64,000 nt of DNA. Origin: Amaurobius ferox (Eukaryota > Arthropoda > Arachnida > Araneae > Amaurobiidae). Below the pieces are notes generated by a model. The model saw only the letters and a list, made by a program, of their open reading frames with translations. It was not told the DNA's origin and did not search any database. This document shows, piece after piece, positions 46,434-59,848 of this stretch (positions are counted from its first letter, which is position 1; each line of letters begins with the position of its first letter). Made by a program: the position numbers and the translations under genes. The stretch is from positions 5,224,649 through 5,288,648 of the forward strand of contig OX578142.1 of NCBI GenBank assembly GCA_951213105.1, written 5' to 3'.

Positions 46434-48286
46434 ACAATATCATACAAATTCAGTTTATGATTTCCGTTTTTAGACAGAAAGGTGAATCTCAAAACATATG
46501 GAATTAAGCATAAATGGGTTCTAAATTACTCTTTTGTTTTATTTGCACTGGATTTGGGAATTCAACAGAAAATAAAAATAATTCATTTACGATATAACCC
46601 AAATCAAGCTTCTGAATTCCTTTTTTCAGCCAGAAATATAAATCTCAAAATATATGGAAGTAAGTCCAAATGGGTTCTTAATTACTCTTTTGTTTTATTT
46701 GCATTGGCTTTGGGAAATCAACCAAAAATAAGAAAAAATCATTTACAATATCACCCAAATCAAGTTTATGATTTCCGTTTCTAGCCAGAAAAGTGAATCT
46801 CAAAATATATGAAATTAAGCGCAAATGGGTTCTAAATTACTCTTTTGTTTTATTTGCATTGGAATTGTGAAATCAAGAGAAAATAAAAATCATTCATTTA
46901 TGATATCACACAAATCAAGCTTCAGATTTCCTTTTTCAGCCAGAAAAGTGAATCTCAAAAAAGATAGAATTATACGCAAATGAGTTCTAAATCACTCACT
47001 CTACTGTTTTATTTCCATTGGCTATAGGAAATCAACAGAAAATAAGAAAAATTCATTTACAATATCACCCAAATCAAGTTTATGATTTCCGTTTCTAGCC
47101 AGAAAAGTGAATCTCAAAATATATGGAATTAAGCGCAAATGGGTTCTAAATTACTCTTTTGTTTTATTTGCATTGGAATTGCAAAATCAAGAGAAAATAA
47201 AAATCATTCATTTATGATATCACACAAATCAAGCTTCAGATTTCCTTTTTCAGCCAGAAATGTGAATCTGAAAAAAGATGGAATTAACCGCAAATGGGTG
47301 TTAAATCACACTTTTGTTTTATTTGCATTGGATTTGGGAAATCAAAACAAAATAAGAATAATTCATTTACAATATCTCCCAAATCATTCTTCTGATTTCC
47401 TTTTAGAATAAGAAAAGTGAATTTAAAAGATGGAATTAAGCGCAAATGGGTACAAAATCTCTCTTTTGTTTTATTTGAATTGGATTTGGAAAATTACTGA
47501 AAATAAGAATCATTCATTTACAATATCACCCAAATCCAGTTTATGATTTCCGTTTTTAGCCAGAAAGGTGAATCTCAAAATATATGGAATTAAGCCAAAT
47601 GGGTTCTAAATAACTCTTTTGTTTTATTTGCATTGGATTTGGGAAATCAACAGAAAATAAGAATAATTCAATTACAATGTCACCTAAATCAAGCTTCAGA
47701 TTTCCTTTTTTAGCCAGAAAAGTGAATCTCAAAAAAGATAGAATTATGACTCACTCTTCTGTTTTATTTCCATTGGCTATAGGAAATCAACAGAAAATAA
47801 GAAAAATTCATTTACAATATCACCCAAATCAAGCTTCTGAATTTCTTTTTTCAGCCAGAAATATAAATCTCAAAATATTTGGAAGCCCAAATGGGTTCTA
47901 AATTACTCTTTTGTTTTATTTGCATTGGCTTTGGGAAATCAACAGAAAATAAGAAGTTTCATTTCCAATATCACCCAAATCAAGCTTCAGATTTCCTTTT
48001 ACAGCCAGAAATGTGAATCTTAAAAAAGATGGAATGAACCGCAAATGGGTGCTAAATCACTCTTTTGTTTTATTTGCATTGGATTTGGGAAATTAACAGA
48101 AAATAAGAATAATTCATTTTAATATCACCCAAATCCAGCTTCCAATTTCCTTTTTTCAGCAAGAAAAGTGAATCTCAAAAAAGATGGAATTAACCGCAAA
48201 TGGGTGCTAAATAACTCTTTTGTTTTATTTGCATTGGATTTGGAAAATTACTGAAATTAAGAATCATTCATTTACAATATCATCCA

Positions 48287-48346
48287 ATCCGGATATCCAA
48301 CTTGCCGCTCTATGTCTTAGGACGAGTCGGCTGGCCTGGGCTTTCG
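48287..48346 (+). repeat. 60-bp insert, type 2
   Basis: Counterpart of 19689-19748. Confidence 0.8.
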
Positions 48347-50508
48347 ACAATATCATACAAATTCAGTTTATGATTTCCGTTTTTAGACAGAAAGGTGAAT
48401 CTCAAAACATATGGAATTAAGCATAAATGGGTTCTAAATTACTCTTTTGTTTTATTTGCACTGGATTTGGGAATTCAACAGAAAATAAAAATAATTCATT
48501 TACGATATAACCCAAATCAAGCTTCTGAATTCCTTTTTTCAGCCAGAAATATAAATCTCAAAATATATGGAAGTAAGTCCAAATGGGTTCTAAATTACTC
48601 TTTTTTTTTATTTGCATTGGCTTTGGGAAATCAACCAAAAATAAGAAAAAATCATTTACAATATCACCCAAATCAAGTTTATGATTTCCGTTTCTAGCCA
48701 GAAAAGTGAATCTCAAAATATATGAAATTAAGCGCAAATGGGTTCTAAATTACTCTTTTGTTTTATTTGCATTGGAATTGCGAAATCAAGAGAAAATAAA
48801 AATCATTCATTTATGATATCACACAAATCAAGCTTCAGATTTCCTTTTTCAGCCAGAAAAGTGAATCTCAAAAAAGATAGAATTATACGCAAATGAGTTC
48901 TAAATCACTCACTCTACTGTTTTATTTCCATTGGCTATAGGAAATCAACAGAAAATAAGAAAAATTCATTTACAATATAACCCAAATCAAGTTTATGATT
49001 TCCGTTTCTAGCGAGAAAAGTGAATCTCAAAATATATGGAATTAAGCGCAAATGGGTTCTAAATTACTCTTTTGTTTTATTTGCATTGGAATTGCGAAAT
49101 CAAGAGAAAATAAAAATCATTCATTTATGATATCACACAAATCAAGCTTCAGATTTCCTTTTTCAGCCAGAAATGTGAATCTGAAAAAAGATGGAATTAA
49201 CCGCAAATGGGTGTTAAATCACACTTTTGTTTTATTTGCATTGGATTTGGGAAATCAAAACAAAATAAGAATAATTCATTTACAATATCTCCCAAATCAT
49301 TCTTCTGATTTCCTTTTAGAATAAGAAAAGTGAATTTAAAAGATGGAATTAAGCGCAAATGGGTACAAAATCTCTCTTTTGTTTTATTTGAATTGGATTT
49401 GGAAAATTACTGAAAATAAGAATCATTCATTTACAATATCACCCAAATCCAGTTTATGATTTCCGTTTTTAGCCAGAAAGGTGAATCTCAAAATATATGG
49501 AATTAAGCCAAATGGGTTCTAAATAACTCTTTCCTTTTATTTGCATTGGGTTTGGGAAATTAACAGAAAATAAGAATAATTCATTTTAATATCACCCAAA
49601 TCCAGCGCTTCCAATTTCCTTTTTCACCCAGTAAAGTGAATCTCAAAAAAGATGGAACTAAGCGCAAATCGGTGCTAAAACACACTTTTGTTTTATTTGC
49701 ATTGGATTTGGGAAATCAACAGAAAATAAGAATAATTCAATTACAATGTCACCTAAATCAAGCTTCAGATTTCCTTTTTCAGCCAGAAAAGTGAATCTCA
49801 AAAAAGATAGAATTATGACTCATTCTTCTGTTTTATTTCCATTGGCTATAGGAAATCAACAGAAAATAAGAAAAATTCATTTACAATATCACCCAAATCA
49901 AGCTTCTGAATTTCTTTTTTCAGCAAGAAATATAAATCTCAAAATATTTGGAAGCCCAAATGGGTTCTAAATTACTCTTTTGTTTTATTTGCATTGGCTT
50001 TGGGAAATCAACAGAAAATAAGAAATTTCATTTCCAATATCACCCAAATCAAGGTTCAGATTTCCTTTTACAGCCAGAAATGTGAATCTTAAAAAAGATG
50101 GAATGAACCGCAAATGGGTGCTAAATCACTCTTTTGTTTTATTTGCATTGGATTTGGGAAATTAACAGAAAATAAGAATAATTCATTTTAATATCACCCA
50201 AATCCAGCTTCCAATTTCCTTTTTCATCCAGAAAAGTGAATCTCAAAAAAGATGGAATTAAGCGCATATCGGTTCTAATTCACACTTTTGTTTAATTTGC
50301 ATTGGATTTGGGAAATTAACTGAAAATAAGAATAATTCATTTACAATATCTCCCAAGTCAAGTTCCAGATTTCCTTTTTGAGCCAGAAAAGTGAATCTCA
50401 AAAAGATGGAATTAAGCGCAGATGGGTTCTAAATAACTCTTTTGTTTTATTTGCATTGGATATTGAAAATTACTGAAAATAAGAATCATTCATTTACAAT
50501 ATCATCCA

Positions 50509-50568
50509 ATCCGGCTATCCAACTTGCCGCTCTATATCTTAGGACGAGTCGGCTGGCCTGGGCTTTCG
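50509..50568 (+). repeat. 60-bp insert, type 1
   Basis: Counterpart of 21911-21970. Confidence 0.8.
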
Positions 50569-53282
50569 ACAATATCATCCAAATACAGTTTATGATTTCC
50601 GTTTTTAGACAGAAAGGTTAATCTCAAAATATATGGAATTAAGCATAAATGGGTTCTAAATTACTCTTTTGTTTTATTTGCACTGGATTTGGGAATTCAA
50701 CAGAAAATAAAAATAATTCATTTACGATATCACCCAAATCAAGCTTCTGATTTCCTTTTTCAGCCAGAAATGTGAATCTTAAAAAAGATGGAATTAACCG
50801 CAAATGGGTGTAAATAACTCTTTTGTTTTATTTGCATTGGATTTGGGAAATTAACAGAAAATAAGAATAATTCATTTTAATATCATCTAAATCCAGCTTC
50901 CAATTTCCTTTTTCAGCCAGAAAAGTGAATCTCAAAAACGATGGAACTAAGAGCAAATCGGTGCTAAATCACACTTTTGTTTTCTTTGCATTGGATTTGG
51001 GAAATCAGCAAAAATAAGAATAATTCATTTACAATATCTCCCAAGTCAAGCTCCGGATTTCCTTTTTGAGCCAGAAAAGTGAATCTCAAAAAGATGGAAT
51101 TAAGCGCAGATGGGTTCTAAATAACTCTTTTGTTTTATTTGCATTGGATTTGGAAAATTACTGAAAATAAGAATCATTCATTTACAATATCACCCAAATC
51201 AAGCTTTTGATTTCCTTTTTCAGCCAGAAATGTCAATCTCAATATATATGGAATTAAGCCAAATGGGTTCTAAATAATCTTTTCTTTTATTTGCATTGGA
51301 TTTGGGAAATTAACGAGAAATAAGAATAATTCATTTTAATATCACCCAAATCCAGCTTCCAATTTCCTTTTTCACCCAGTAAAGTGAATCTCAAAAAAGA
51401 TGGAACTAAGCGCCAATCGGTGCTAAATCACACTTCTGTTTTATTTGCATTGGATTTGGGAAATCAACAGAAAATAAGAATAATTCAATTACAATATCAC
51501 CTAAATCAAGCTTCAGATTTCCTTTTTCAGCTAGAAAAGTGAATCTCAAAAAAGATAGAATTATGCGCAAATGAGTTCTAAATCACTCACTCTTCTGTTT
51601 TATTTAGATTGGCTATGGGAAATCAACAGAAAATAAGAAAAATTCATTTACAATATCACCCAAATATAGTTTATGATTTCCGTTTCTAGATAGAAAAGTG
51701 AATCTCAAAATATATGGAATTAAGCGCAAATGGGTTCTAAATTACTCTTTTGTTTTATTTGCATTGGAATTGCGAAATCAAGAGAAAATAAAAATCATTC
51801 ATTTATGATATCACACAAATCAAGCTTCAGATTTCCTTTTTCAGCCAGAAAAGTGAATCTCAAAAAAGATAGAATTATACGCAAATGAGTTCTAAGTCAC
51901 TCACTCTTCTGTTTTATTTCCATTGGCTATAGGAAATCAACAGAAAATAAGAAAAATTCATTTACAATATCACCCAAATAAAGTTTATGATTTCCGTTTC
52001 TAGCCAGAAAAGTGAATCTCAAAATATATGGAATTAAGCGCAAATGGGTTCTAAATTACTCTTTTGTTTTATTTGCATTGGAATTGCGAAATCAAGAGAA
52101 AAAAAAATCATTCATTTATGATATCACACAAATCAAGCTTCAGATTTCCTTTTTCAGCCAGAAATGTGAATCTGGAAAAAGATGGAATTAACCGCAAATG
52201 GGTGTTAAATCACACTTTTGTTTTATTTGCATTTGATTTGGGAAATCAACAAAAATAAGAATAATTCATTTACAATTTCTCCCAGGTGAAGCTCCTGATT
52301 TCCTTTTTGAGCCAAAAAAGTGATTCTCAAAAAGATGGAATTAAGCGCAAATGTGTTCTAAATAACTCTTTTGCTTTATTTGCATTGGAATTGGAAAATT
52401 ACTGAAAATAAGAATCATTCTCTTACAATATCACCCAAATCAAGCTTCTGATTTCCTTTTTCAGCCAGAAATGTCAATCTCAAAATATATGGAATTAAAC
52501 CAAATGGATTCTAAATTACACTTTTCTTTTATTTGAATTGGATTTGGAAAATTAACAGAAAATAAGAATAATTCTATTTAATATAACCCAAATCCAGCGC
52601 TTCCAATTTCCTTTTTCACCCAGTAAAGTGAATCTCAAAAAAGATGGAACTAAGCGAAAATCGGTGCTAAATCACACTTTTGTTTTATTTGCACTGGATT
52701 TGGGAAATCAACAGAAAATAAGAATAATTCAATTACAATATCACCTAAATCAAGTTTATGATTTCCGTTTTTAGCCAGAAAAGTGAATCTCAAAATATAT
52801 GGAATTATGCGCAAATGGGTTCTAAATTACTCTATAGTTTTTTTGCATTGGAGTTGGGAAATTGTTGTGCTTAGATTCAGAGATTTTCATTTTCTAAGAT
52901 TTTTAATGTTCAAAATTCATAATTTCCCCCTTCCCTTCAAAATTCAAAATTAATTTATGGTTATTGAATATTTCGGCGATTCATCTCGTATTAACGTTTA
53001 TTTATTATCCCTTTCATACATTTTTATATTCCAAATTACACACGCGAAGTAGCTACAAACGCTAAATGTATTCATAGAATCCTTTACTTATTCGCCAGTG
53101 CCCCTGTAATTTTCCTTTTCGGCCTTACGGCTTCACTTTCGAACGGCAATTATATTCCTCTGAAAGCCAAAAATAACGCTCCTTTTTGACCATTTCATTG
53201 CTTATCGGCTGAGTTGATGCTTTTACCAGATGTTTTGGGGTGCCTAAAAATTCCGTAGGGTTGGTGCAACGGAGCAATGAAC

Positions 53283-53425
53283 TTTGGCGGGAAAACGTGG
53301 TAGCTAGCTTGGCGGCATTTTCGTGCCGCGCGGTTCGTTGCGAAGTGTCCCTTTTTTTTTTATTCCCCGGGGTATGTGAGGCGCTCTGTGTGCGGCGCAA
53401 GTTTTTTCACTCGCCAAGATTGGCG
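53283..53425 (+). promoter_or_regulatory. PCNA-type promoter block, element A' copy 2
   Basis: E2F site at 53283-53294 and inverted pair at 53412-53425. Confidence 0.7.
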
Positions 53426-53540
53426 TCTCCTGGGAAGCGAAAATTTGGTTGGCAGGAGAGTTGGATTCTGAGCAGCAGACGTGTGAGGTTGATAAAATTT
53501 CTAGGGGCCGAGCCTGGCGCTCGCGCCCCGGGTCGCCGGT

Positions 53541-53727
53541 AGCTAACGAATTTGGATACTGAGCATCTTGGCATTCCTGAAACTGACTACAGCGTATTAG
53601 TAAAAATGCCTGCCTCTGAGTCCAGCGCCTTTGCAGGGAACTACGTCAAATTGGCGATTCCGTTTCTGCACAAGTTCAACTGTCTTTGTCACCGGATGTT
53701 CTATTAGTTATTGAATACAACGTTGAG
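53541..53727 (+). pseudogene. PCNA fragment, element A' copy 2
   Basis: Counterpart of 24943-25129. The downstream frame stops at 54120. Confidence 0.85.
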
Positions 53728-54441
53728 AAATATCGGCCAATGATTCATCATCAATCGTCATGCCAACAAAGATTGTCCAACAACAATGTTTTTGGGAAGC
53801 CTTTCATGCTTCAGAATTCCCATAAGACTTACTGTCCTTATTGCCGGCCAACTCAAGTGTTTACTGTCATCAATTCATCCCATAAATACGTCATTACAGT
53901 GATAAATGCATCAGTGATCCCTCTCCACATTTTTCAGTGTTCCTCAAGTGTTTTGCGGGCCCACACTCGAGAGCTCCGCCGTTATGAGCTGTATTTTATT
54001 TTACCGGCCAACTCGAAGCGTTTTGATTTCAACCGTGTCATTAAATTTTACCAAGTTACATGTGAGAAAGTATTAGCATGTTCCAGAAAGAAAAATGTAA
54101 ATTTCAATGTAGTTCTATAAAAAGTTTCAATAGTAAAGATAGAAAGTGTTACATGTTTTTACAAGACAACAAATAATAAGTATATTTTTATAAAAAGGTG
54201 TATGTAGCTTTGTGAGTTTTATCGTTTATGGTGCTGACATCTAGTGAGAGTGTTTTTAAATATTTCTCTATGATAGAAATTTCACGCAGAAAATGGAGAA
54301 ACAGTGTTTTCTGTTTACTCTTCCTTTTAAAGATGTGAACATATATGTAGAAGGTTTTGTCATTTACAATTTGTGTTTGTTTTTATTAATTTGAGTAATT
54401 CATTTAACATTTTTAGTGGTGGACAGCTCAGGCAGACCAAA

Positions 54442-54461
54442 CTCTGGTCTTCAGACCAGAG
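54442..54461. repeat. 20-bp palindrome
   Basis: Element A' copy 2. Confidence 0.9.
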
Positions 54462-54620
54462 TGGAATCTGAACCTGGGATTTAAAATTGATAACTGGGTT
54501 ATTTAATTTGGGTTTTAGTATTTCTTTTCTTATTATCGCAATGTACTTTAACTATCCACTATACGAATTATTAGTATTAACAATTTGGAAGATGTTTTTT
54601 GTTTGTAAATTTAAAGTGTT

Positions 54621-54626
54621 AATAAA
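54621..54626 (+). terminator. Poly(A) signal, element A' copy 2
   Basis: AATAAA plus downstream T/GT-rich tract. Confidence 0.6.
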
Positions 54627-55085
54627 GAAGGTTTTAGTTTAACATATAATTGAGTTGAGTTTTTCTTTTGTGTTTCTTTGTTGGCTGTGCTCTATTTAAT
54701 TCTGGGTTAAAGGTAAGTGAAGTTTTAGAGAATTTGTTGATTGTTAATGATAATTATAAAAGGTAAACAACCAAGAATTATGCACAGGCCAAACTGTAGG
54801 AAAAGCAATTAGAAAAAGAAACATTATTAAAATAAGTTAGGAACTCTAATATTGAAGTGTAATAAGCAATGTAATATTAAATGGTAAAAAAGGAAACAAA
54901 GAATATTAATACACCAAAAGAAACCTTTATTAACTTATATTAAGAGTAAAAATAAAATTAACTTATTTACATTAAAAGAAAAATAAATCTTGGAAGTAAA
55001 AGATATAAAAGATAAGTAGTAACTATATTTATTTATTTTAAAATATACGAAAAATGAAAAAAAAAGCTTTTTTTTATTCACAACA

Positions 55086-57626
55086 AAATCAACAAAAAAT
55101 AAAAATTTGTCATTTCCAATATCACCCAAATCAAGCTTCAGATTTCCTTTTACAACCAGAAATGTGAATGTTAAAAAAGATGGAATTAACTGCAAATGGG
55201 TGCTAAATCACTCTTTGGTTTTATTTGCATTGGATTTGGGAATTCAACAAAAAATAAAAATTATTCATTTACGATATCACCCAAATCAAGCTTCTGATTT
55301 CCTTTTCAGCCAGAAAGGTGAATCTCAAAATATATGGAATTAAGCACAAATGGGTTCTAAATTACTCTTTTGTTTTATTTGCATTGGATTTAGGAATTCA
55401 ACAAAAAATAAAAATTATTCATTTACGAAATCACCCAAATCAAGCTTCTGATTTCCTTTTCAGCCAGAAATGGGAATTTTAAAAAAGTTGGAATTAACTG
55501 CGAATGGGTGCTAAATCACTCTTTTGTTTTATTTGCATTGGATTTGGGAAATTAACAGAAAATAAGAATAATTCATTTTAATATCACCCAAATTCAGCTT
55601 CCAATTTCCTTTTTCAGCCAGAAAAGTGAATCTCAAAAAAGATGGAATTAAGCGCAAATCGGTGCTAAATCACACTTTTGTTATATTTGCATAGGATTTG
55701 GGAAATCAGCAAAAATAAGAATAATTCACTTACAATATCTCCCAAGTCAAGCTCCAGATTTCCTTTTTGAGCCAGAAAAGTGAATCTCAAAAAGATGGAA
55801 TTAAGCGCAAATGTGTTCTAAAAAACTCTTTTGTTTTATTTGCATTGGAATTGGAAAATTACTGAAAATAAAAAGCATTCACTTACAATATCACCCAAAT
55901 CAAGCTTCTGATTTCCTTTTTCAGTCAGAAATGCCAATCTCAAAATATATGGAATTAAGCCAAATGGGTTCTAAATTACACTTTTGTTTCATTTGCATTG
56001 GATTTGGGAAATTAACAGAAAATAAGAATAATTCATTTTAATATCACCCAAATCCAGCTTCCAATTTCCTTTTTCATCCAGAAAAGTGAATCTCAAAAAA
56101 GATGGAATTAAGCGCATATCGGTGCTAAATCACAATTTTGTTTAATTTGCATTGGATTTGGGAAATTAACAGAAAATAAGAAAAATTTATTTACAATATC
56201 TCCCAAGTCAAGTTCCAGATTTCCTTTTTGAGCCAGAAAAGTGAATCTCAAAAAGATGGAATTAAGCGCAGATGGGTTCTAAATAATTCTTTTGTTTTAT
56301 TTGCATTGGATATTGAAAATTACTGAAAATAAGAATCATTCATTTACAATATCATCCAATCCGGCTATCCAACTTGCCGCTCTATATCATAGGACGAGTC
56401 GGCTGGCCTGGCTTTCGACAATATCATCCAAATACAGTTTATGATTTCCGTTTTTAGACAGAAAGGTTAATCTCAAAATATATGGAATTAAGCATAAATG
56501 GGTTCTATATTACTCTTTTGTTTTATTTGCACTGGATTTGGGAATTCAACAGAAAATAAAAATAATTCATTTACGATATCACCCAAATCAAGCTTCTGAT
56601 TTCCTTTTTCAGCCAGAAATGTGAATCTTAAAAAAGATGGAATTAACCGCAAATGGGTGTAAATAACTCTTTTGTTTTATTTGCATTGGATTTGGGAAAT
56701 TAACAGAAAATAAGAATAATTCATTTTAATATCATCTAAATCCAGCTTCCAATTTCCTTTTTCAGCCAGAAAAGTAAATCTCAAAAACGATGGAACTAAG
56801 AGCAAATCGGTGCTAAATCACACTTTTGTTTTCTTTGCATTGGATTTGGGAAATCAGCAAAAATAAGAATAATTCATTTACAATATCTCCCAAGTCAAGC
56901 TCCGGATTTCCTTTTTGAGCCAGAAAAGTGAATCTCAAAAAGATGGAATTAAGCTCAGATGGGTTCTAAATAACTCTTTTGTTTTATTTGCATTGGATTT
57001 GGAAAATTACTGAAAATAAGAATCATTCATTTACAATATCACCCAAATCAAGCTTCTGATTTCCTTTTTCAGCCAGAAATGTCAATCTCAATATATATGG
57101 AATTAAGCCAAATGGGTTCTAAATAATCTTTTCTTTTATTTGCATTGGATTTGGGAAATTAACGGAAAATAAGAATAATTCATTTTAATATCACCCAAAT
57201 CCAGCATCCAATTTCCTTTTTCACCCAGTAAAGTGAATCTCAAAAAAGATGGAACTAAGCGCCAATCGGTGCTAAATCACACTTTTGTTTTATTTGCATT
57301 GGATTTGGGAAATCAACAGAAAATAAGAATAATTCAATTACAATATCACCTAAATCAAGCTTCAGATTTCCTTTTTCAGGCAGAAAAGTGAATCTAAAAA
57401 AAAATAGAACTATGCGCAAATGAGTTCTAAATCACTCACTCTTCTGTTTTATTTCCATTGGCTATAGGAAATCAACAGAAAATAAGAAAAATTCATTTAC
57501 AATATCACCCAAATCAAGTTTATGATTTCCGTTTTTAGCCAGAAAAGTGAATCTCAAAATATATGGAATTATGCGCAAATGGGTTCTAAATTACTCTATA
57601 GTTTTTTTGCATTGGAGTTGGGAAAT
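55086..57626 (+). repeat. Satellite block, A' copy 2 to A copy 3
   Basis: Counterpart of 26488-29028, with an empty B site at 56867; no gene. Confidence 0.95.
56359..56417 (+). repeat. 60-bp insert, type 1, 59-bp variant
   Basis: Counterpart of 27761-27819; the same G is missing, so the deletion predates HOR amplification. Confidence 0.8.
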
Positions 57627-58046
57627 TGTTGTGCTTAGATTCAGAGATTTTCATTTTCTAAGATTTTTAATGTTCAAAATTCATAATTTCCCTCTTCCCT
57701 TCAAAATTCAAAATTAATTTATGGTTATTGAATATTTCGGCGATTTATCTCGTATTAACGTTTATTTATTATCCCTTTCATACATTTTTATATTCCAAAT
57801 TACACACGCGAAGTAGCTACAAACGCTAAATGTATTCATAGAATCCTTTACTTATTCGCCAGTGCCCCTGTAATTTTCCTTTTCGGCCTTACGGCTTCAC
57901 TTTCGAACGGCAATTATATTCCTCTGAAAGCGAAAAATAACGCTCCTTTTTGACCATTTCATTGCTTATCGGCTGAGTTGATGCTTTTACCAGATGTTTT
58001 GGGGTGCCTAAAAATTCCGTAGGGTTGGTGCAACGGAGCAATGAAC

Positions 58047-58188
58047 TTTGGCGGGAAAACGTGGTAGCTAGCTTGGCGGCATTTTCGTGCCGCGCGGTTC
58101 GTTGCGAAGTGTCCCTTTTTTTTTATTCCCCGGGGTATGTGAGGCGCTCTGTGTGCGGCGCAAGTTTTTTCACTCGCCAAGATTGGCG
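58047..58188 (+). promoter_or_regulatory. PCNA-type promoter block, element A copy 3
   Basis: E2F site at 58047-58058 and inverted pair at 58175-58188. Confidence 0.7.
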
Positions 58189-58303
58189 TCTCCTGGGAAG
58201 CGAAAATTTGGTTGGCAGGAGAGTTGGATTCTGAGCAGCAGACGAGTGAGGTTGATAAAATTTCTAGGGGCCGAGCCTGGCGCTCGCGCCCCGGGTCGCC
58301 GGT

Positions 58304-58490
58304 AGCTAACGAATTTGGATACTGAGCATCTTGGCATTCCTGAAACTGACTACAGCGTATTAGTAAAAATGCCTGCCTCTGAGTCCAGCGCCTTTGCAGG
58401 GAACTACGTCAAATTGGCGATTCTGTTTCTGCACAAGTTCAACTGTCTTTGTCACCGGATGTTCCATTAGTTATTGAATACAACGTTGAG
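58304..58490 (+). pseudogene. PCNA fragment, element A copy 3
   Basis: Counterpart of 1107-1293. Confidence 0.85.
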
Positions 58491-58502
58491 AAAAATCGGC
58501 CA

Positions 58503-58970
58503 ATGATTCATCATCAATCGTCATGCCAACAAAGATTGTCCAACAACAATGTTTTTGGGAAGCCTTTCATGCTTCAGAATTCCCATAAGACTTACTGTCC
58601 TTATTGCCGGCCAACTCAAGTATTTACTGTCATCAATTCATCTCATAAATACGTCATTACAGTGATAAATGCATCAGTGATCCCTCTCCACATTTTTCAG
58701 TGTTCCTCAAGTGTTTTGCGGGCCCACACTCGAGAGCTCCGCCGTTATGAGCTGTATTTTATTTTACCGGCCAACTGGAAGCGTTTTGATTTCAACCGTG
58801 TCATTAAATTTTACCAAGTTACATGTGAGAAAGTATTAGCATGTTCCAGAAAGAAAAATGTAAATTTCAATGTAGTTCTGGAAAAAGTTTCAATAGTAAA
58901 GATAGAAAGTGTTACATGTTTTTGCAAGACAACAAATAATAAGTATATTTTTATAAAAAGGTGTATGTAG
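58503..58970 (+). other. 155-codon open frame, element A copy 3
   Basis: Counterpart of 1306-1773. Unknown status; probably non-coding. Confidence 0.2.
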
Positions 58971-59204
58971 CTTTGTGAGTTTTATCGTTTATGGTGCTGA
59001 CATCTAGTGAGAGTGTTTTTAAATATTTCTCTATGATAGAAATTTCACGCAGTAAATGGAGAAACAGTGTTTTCTGTTTACTCTTCCTTTTAAAGATGTG
59101 AACATATATGTAGAAGGTTTTGTCATTTACAATTTGTGTTTGTTTTTATTAATTTGAGTAATTCATTTAACATTTTTAGTGGTGGACAGCTCAGGCAGAC
59201 CAAA

Positions 59205-59224
59205 CTCTGGTCTTCAGACCAGAG
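59205..59224. repeat. 20-bp palindrome
   Basis: Element A copy 3. Confidence 0.9.
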
Positions 59225-59383
59225 TGGAATCTGAACCTGGGATTTAAAATTGATAACTGGGTTATTTAATTTGGGTTTTAGTATTTCTTTTCTTATCATC
59301 GCAATGTACTTTAACTATCCACTATACGAATTATTAGTATTAACAATTTGCAAGATGTTTTTTGTTTGTAAATTTAAAGTGTT

Positions 59384-59389
59384 AATAAA
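59384..59389 (+). terminator. Poly(A) signal, element A copy 3
   Basis: AATAAA plus downstream T/GT-rich tract. Confidence 0.6.
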
Positions 59390-59848
59390 GAAGGTTTTAG
59401 TTTAACATATAATTGAGTTGAGTTTTTCTTTTGTGTTTCTTTGTTGGCTGTGCTCTATTTAATTCTGGGTTAAAGGTAAGTGAAGTTTTAGAGAATTTGT
59501 TGATTGTTAATGATAATTATAAAAGGTAAACAACCAAGAATTATGCACAGGCCAAACTGTAGGAAAAGCAATTAGAAAAAGAAACATTATTAAAATAAGT
59601 TAGGAACTCTAATATTGAAGTGTAATAAGCAATGTAATATTAAATGGTAAAAAAGGAAACAAAGAATATTAATACAGCAAAAAGAAACCTTTATTAACTT
59701 ATATTAAGAGTAAAAATAAAATTAACTTATTTACATTAAAAGAAAAATAAATCTTGGAAGTAAAAGATATAAAAGATAAGTAGTAACTATATTTATTTAT
59801 TTTAAAATATACGAAAAATAAAAAAAAACCTTTTTTTTATTCACAACA

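Larger units (their letters stand above)
35754..52862 (+). repeat. Main 17.1-kb satellite block, HOR copy 2
   Basis: Counterpart of 7156-24264, including both nested duplications (about 38856-43487 with 47618-52249, and about 43933-45693 with 45863-47623) and empty B sites at 42256 and 51018. No gene. Confidence 0.95.
52863..55085 (+). mobile_element. Element A', copy 2
   Basis: Counterpart of 24265-26487; differs from it by T for C at 54544 (matching A here). Confidence 0.85.
28600..57197 (+). repeat. 28.6-kb higher-order repeat, copy 2
   Basis: 28,598 bp. Private changes: one base lost near 29890, C at 31462 where copies 1 and 3 have T, and T at 44447 within a 60-bp insert where copy 1 has C. 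Content and order otherwise as copy 1. Confidence 0.95.
57627..59848 (+). mobile_element. Element A, copy 3
   Basis: 2,222 bp with AAAT flanks. Confidence 0.85.
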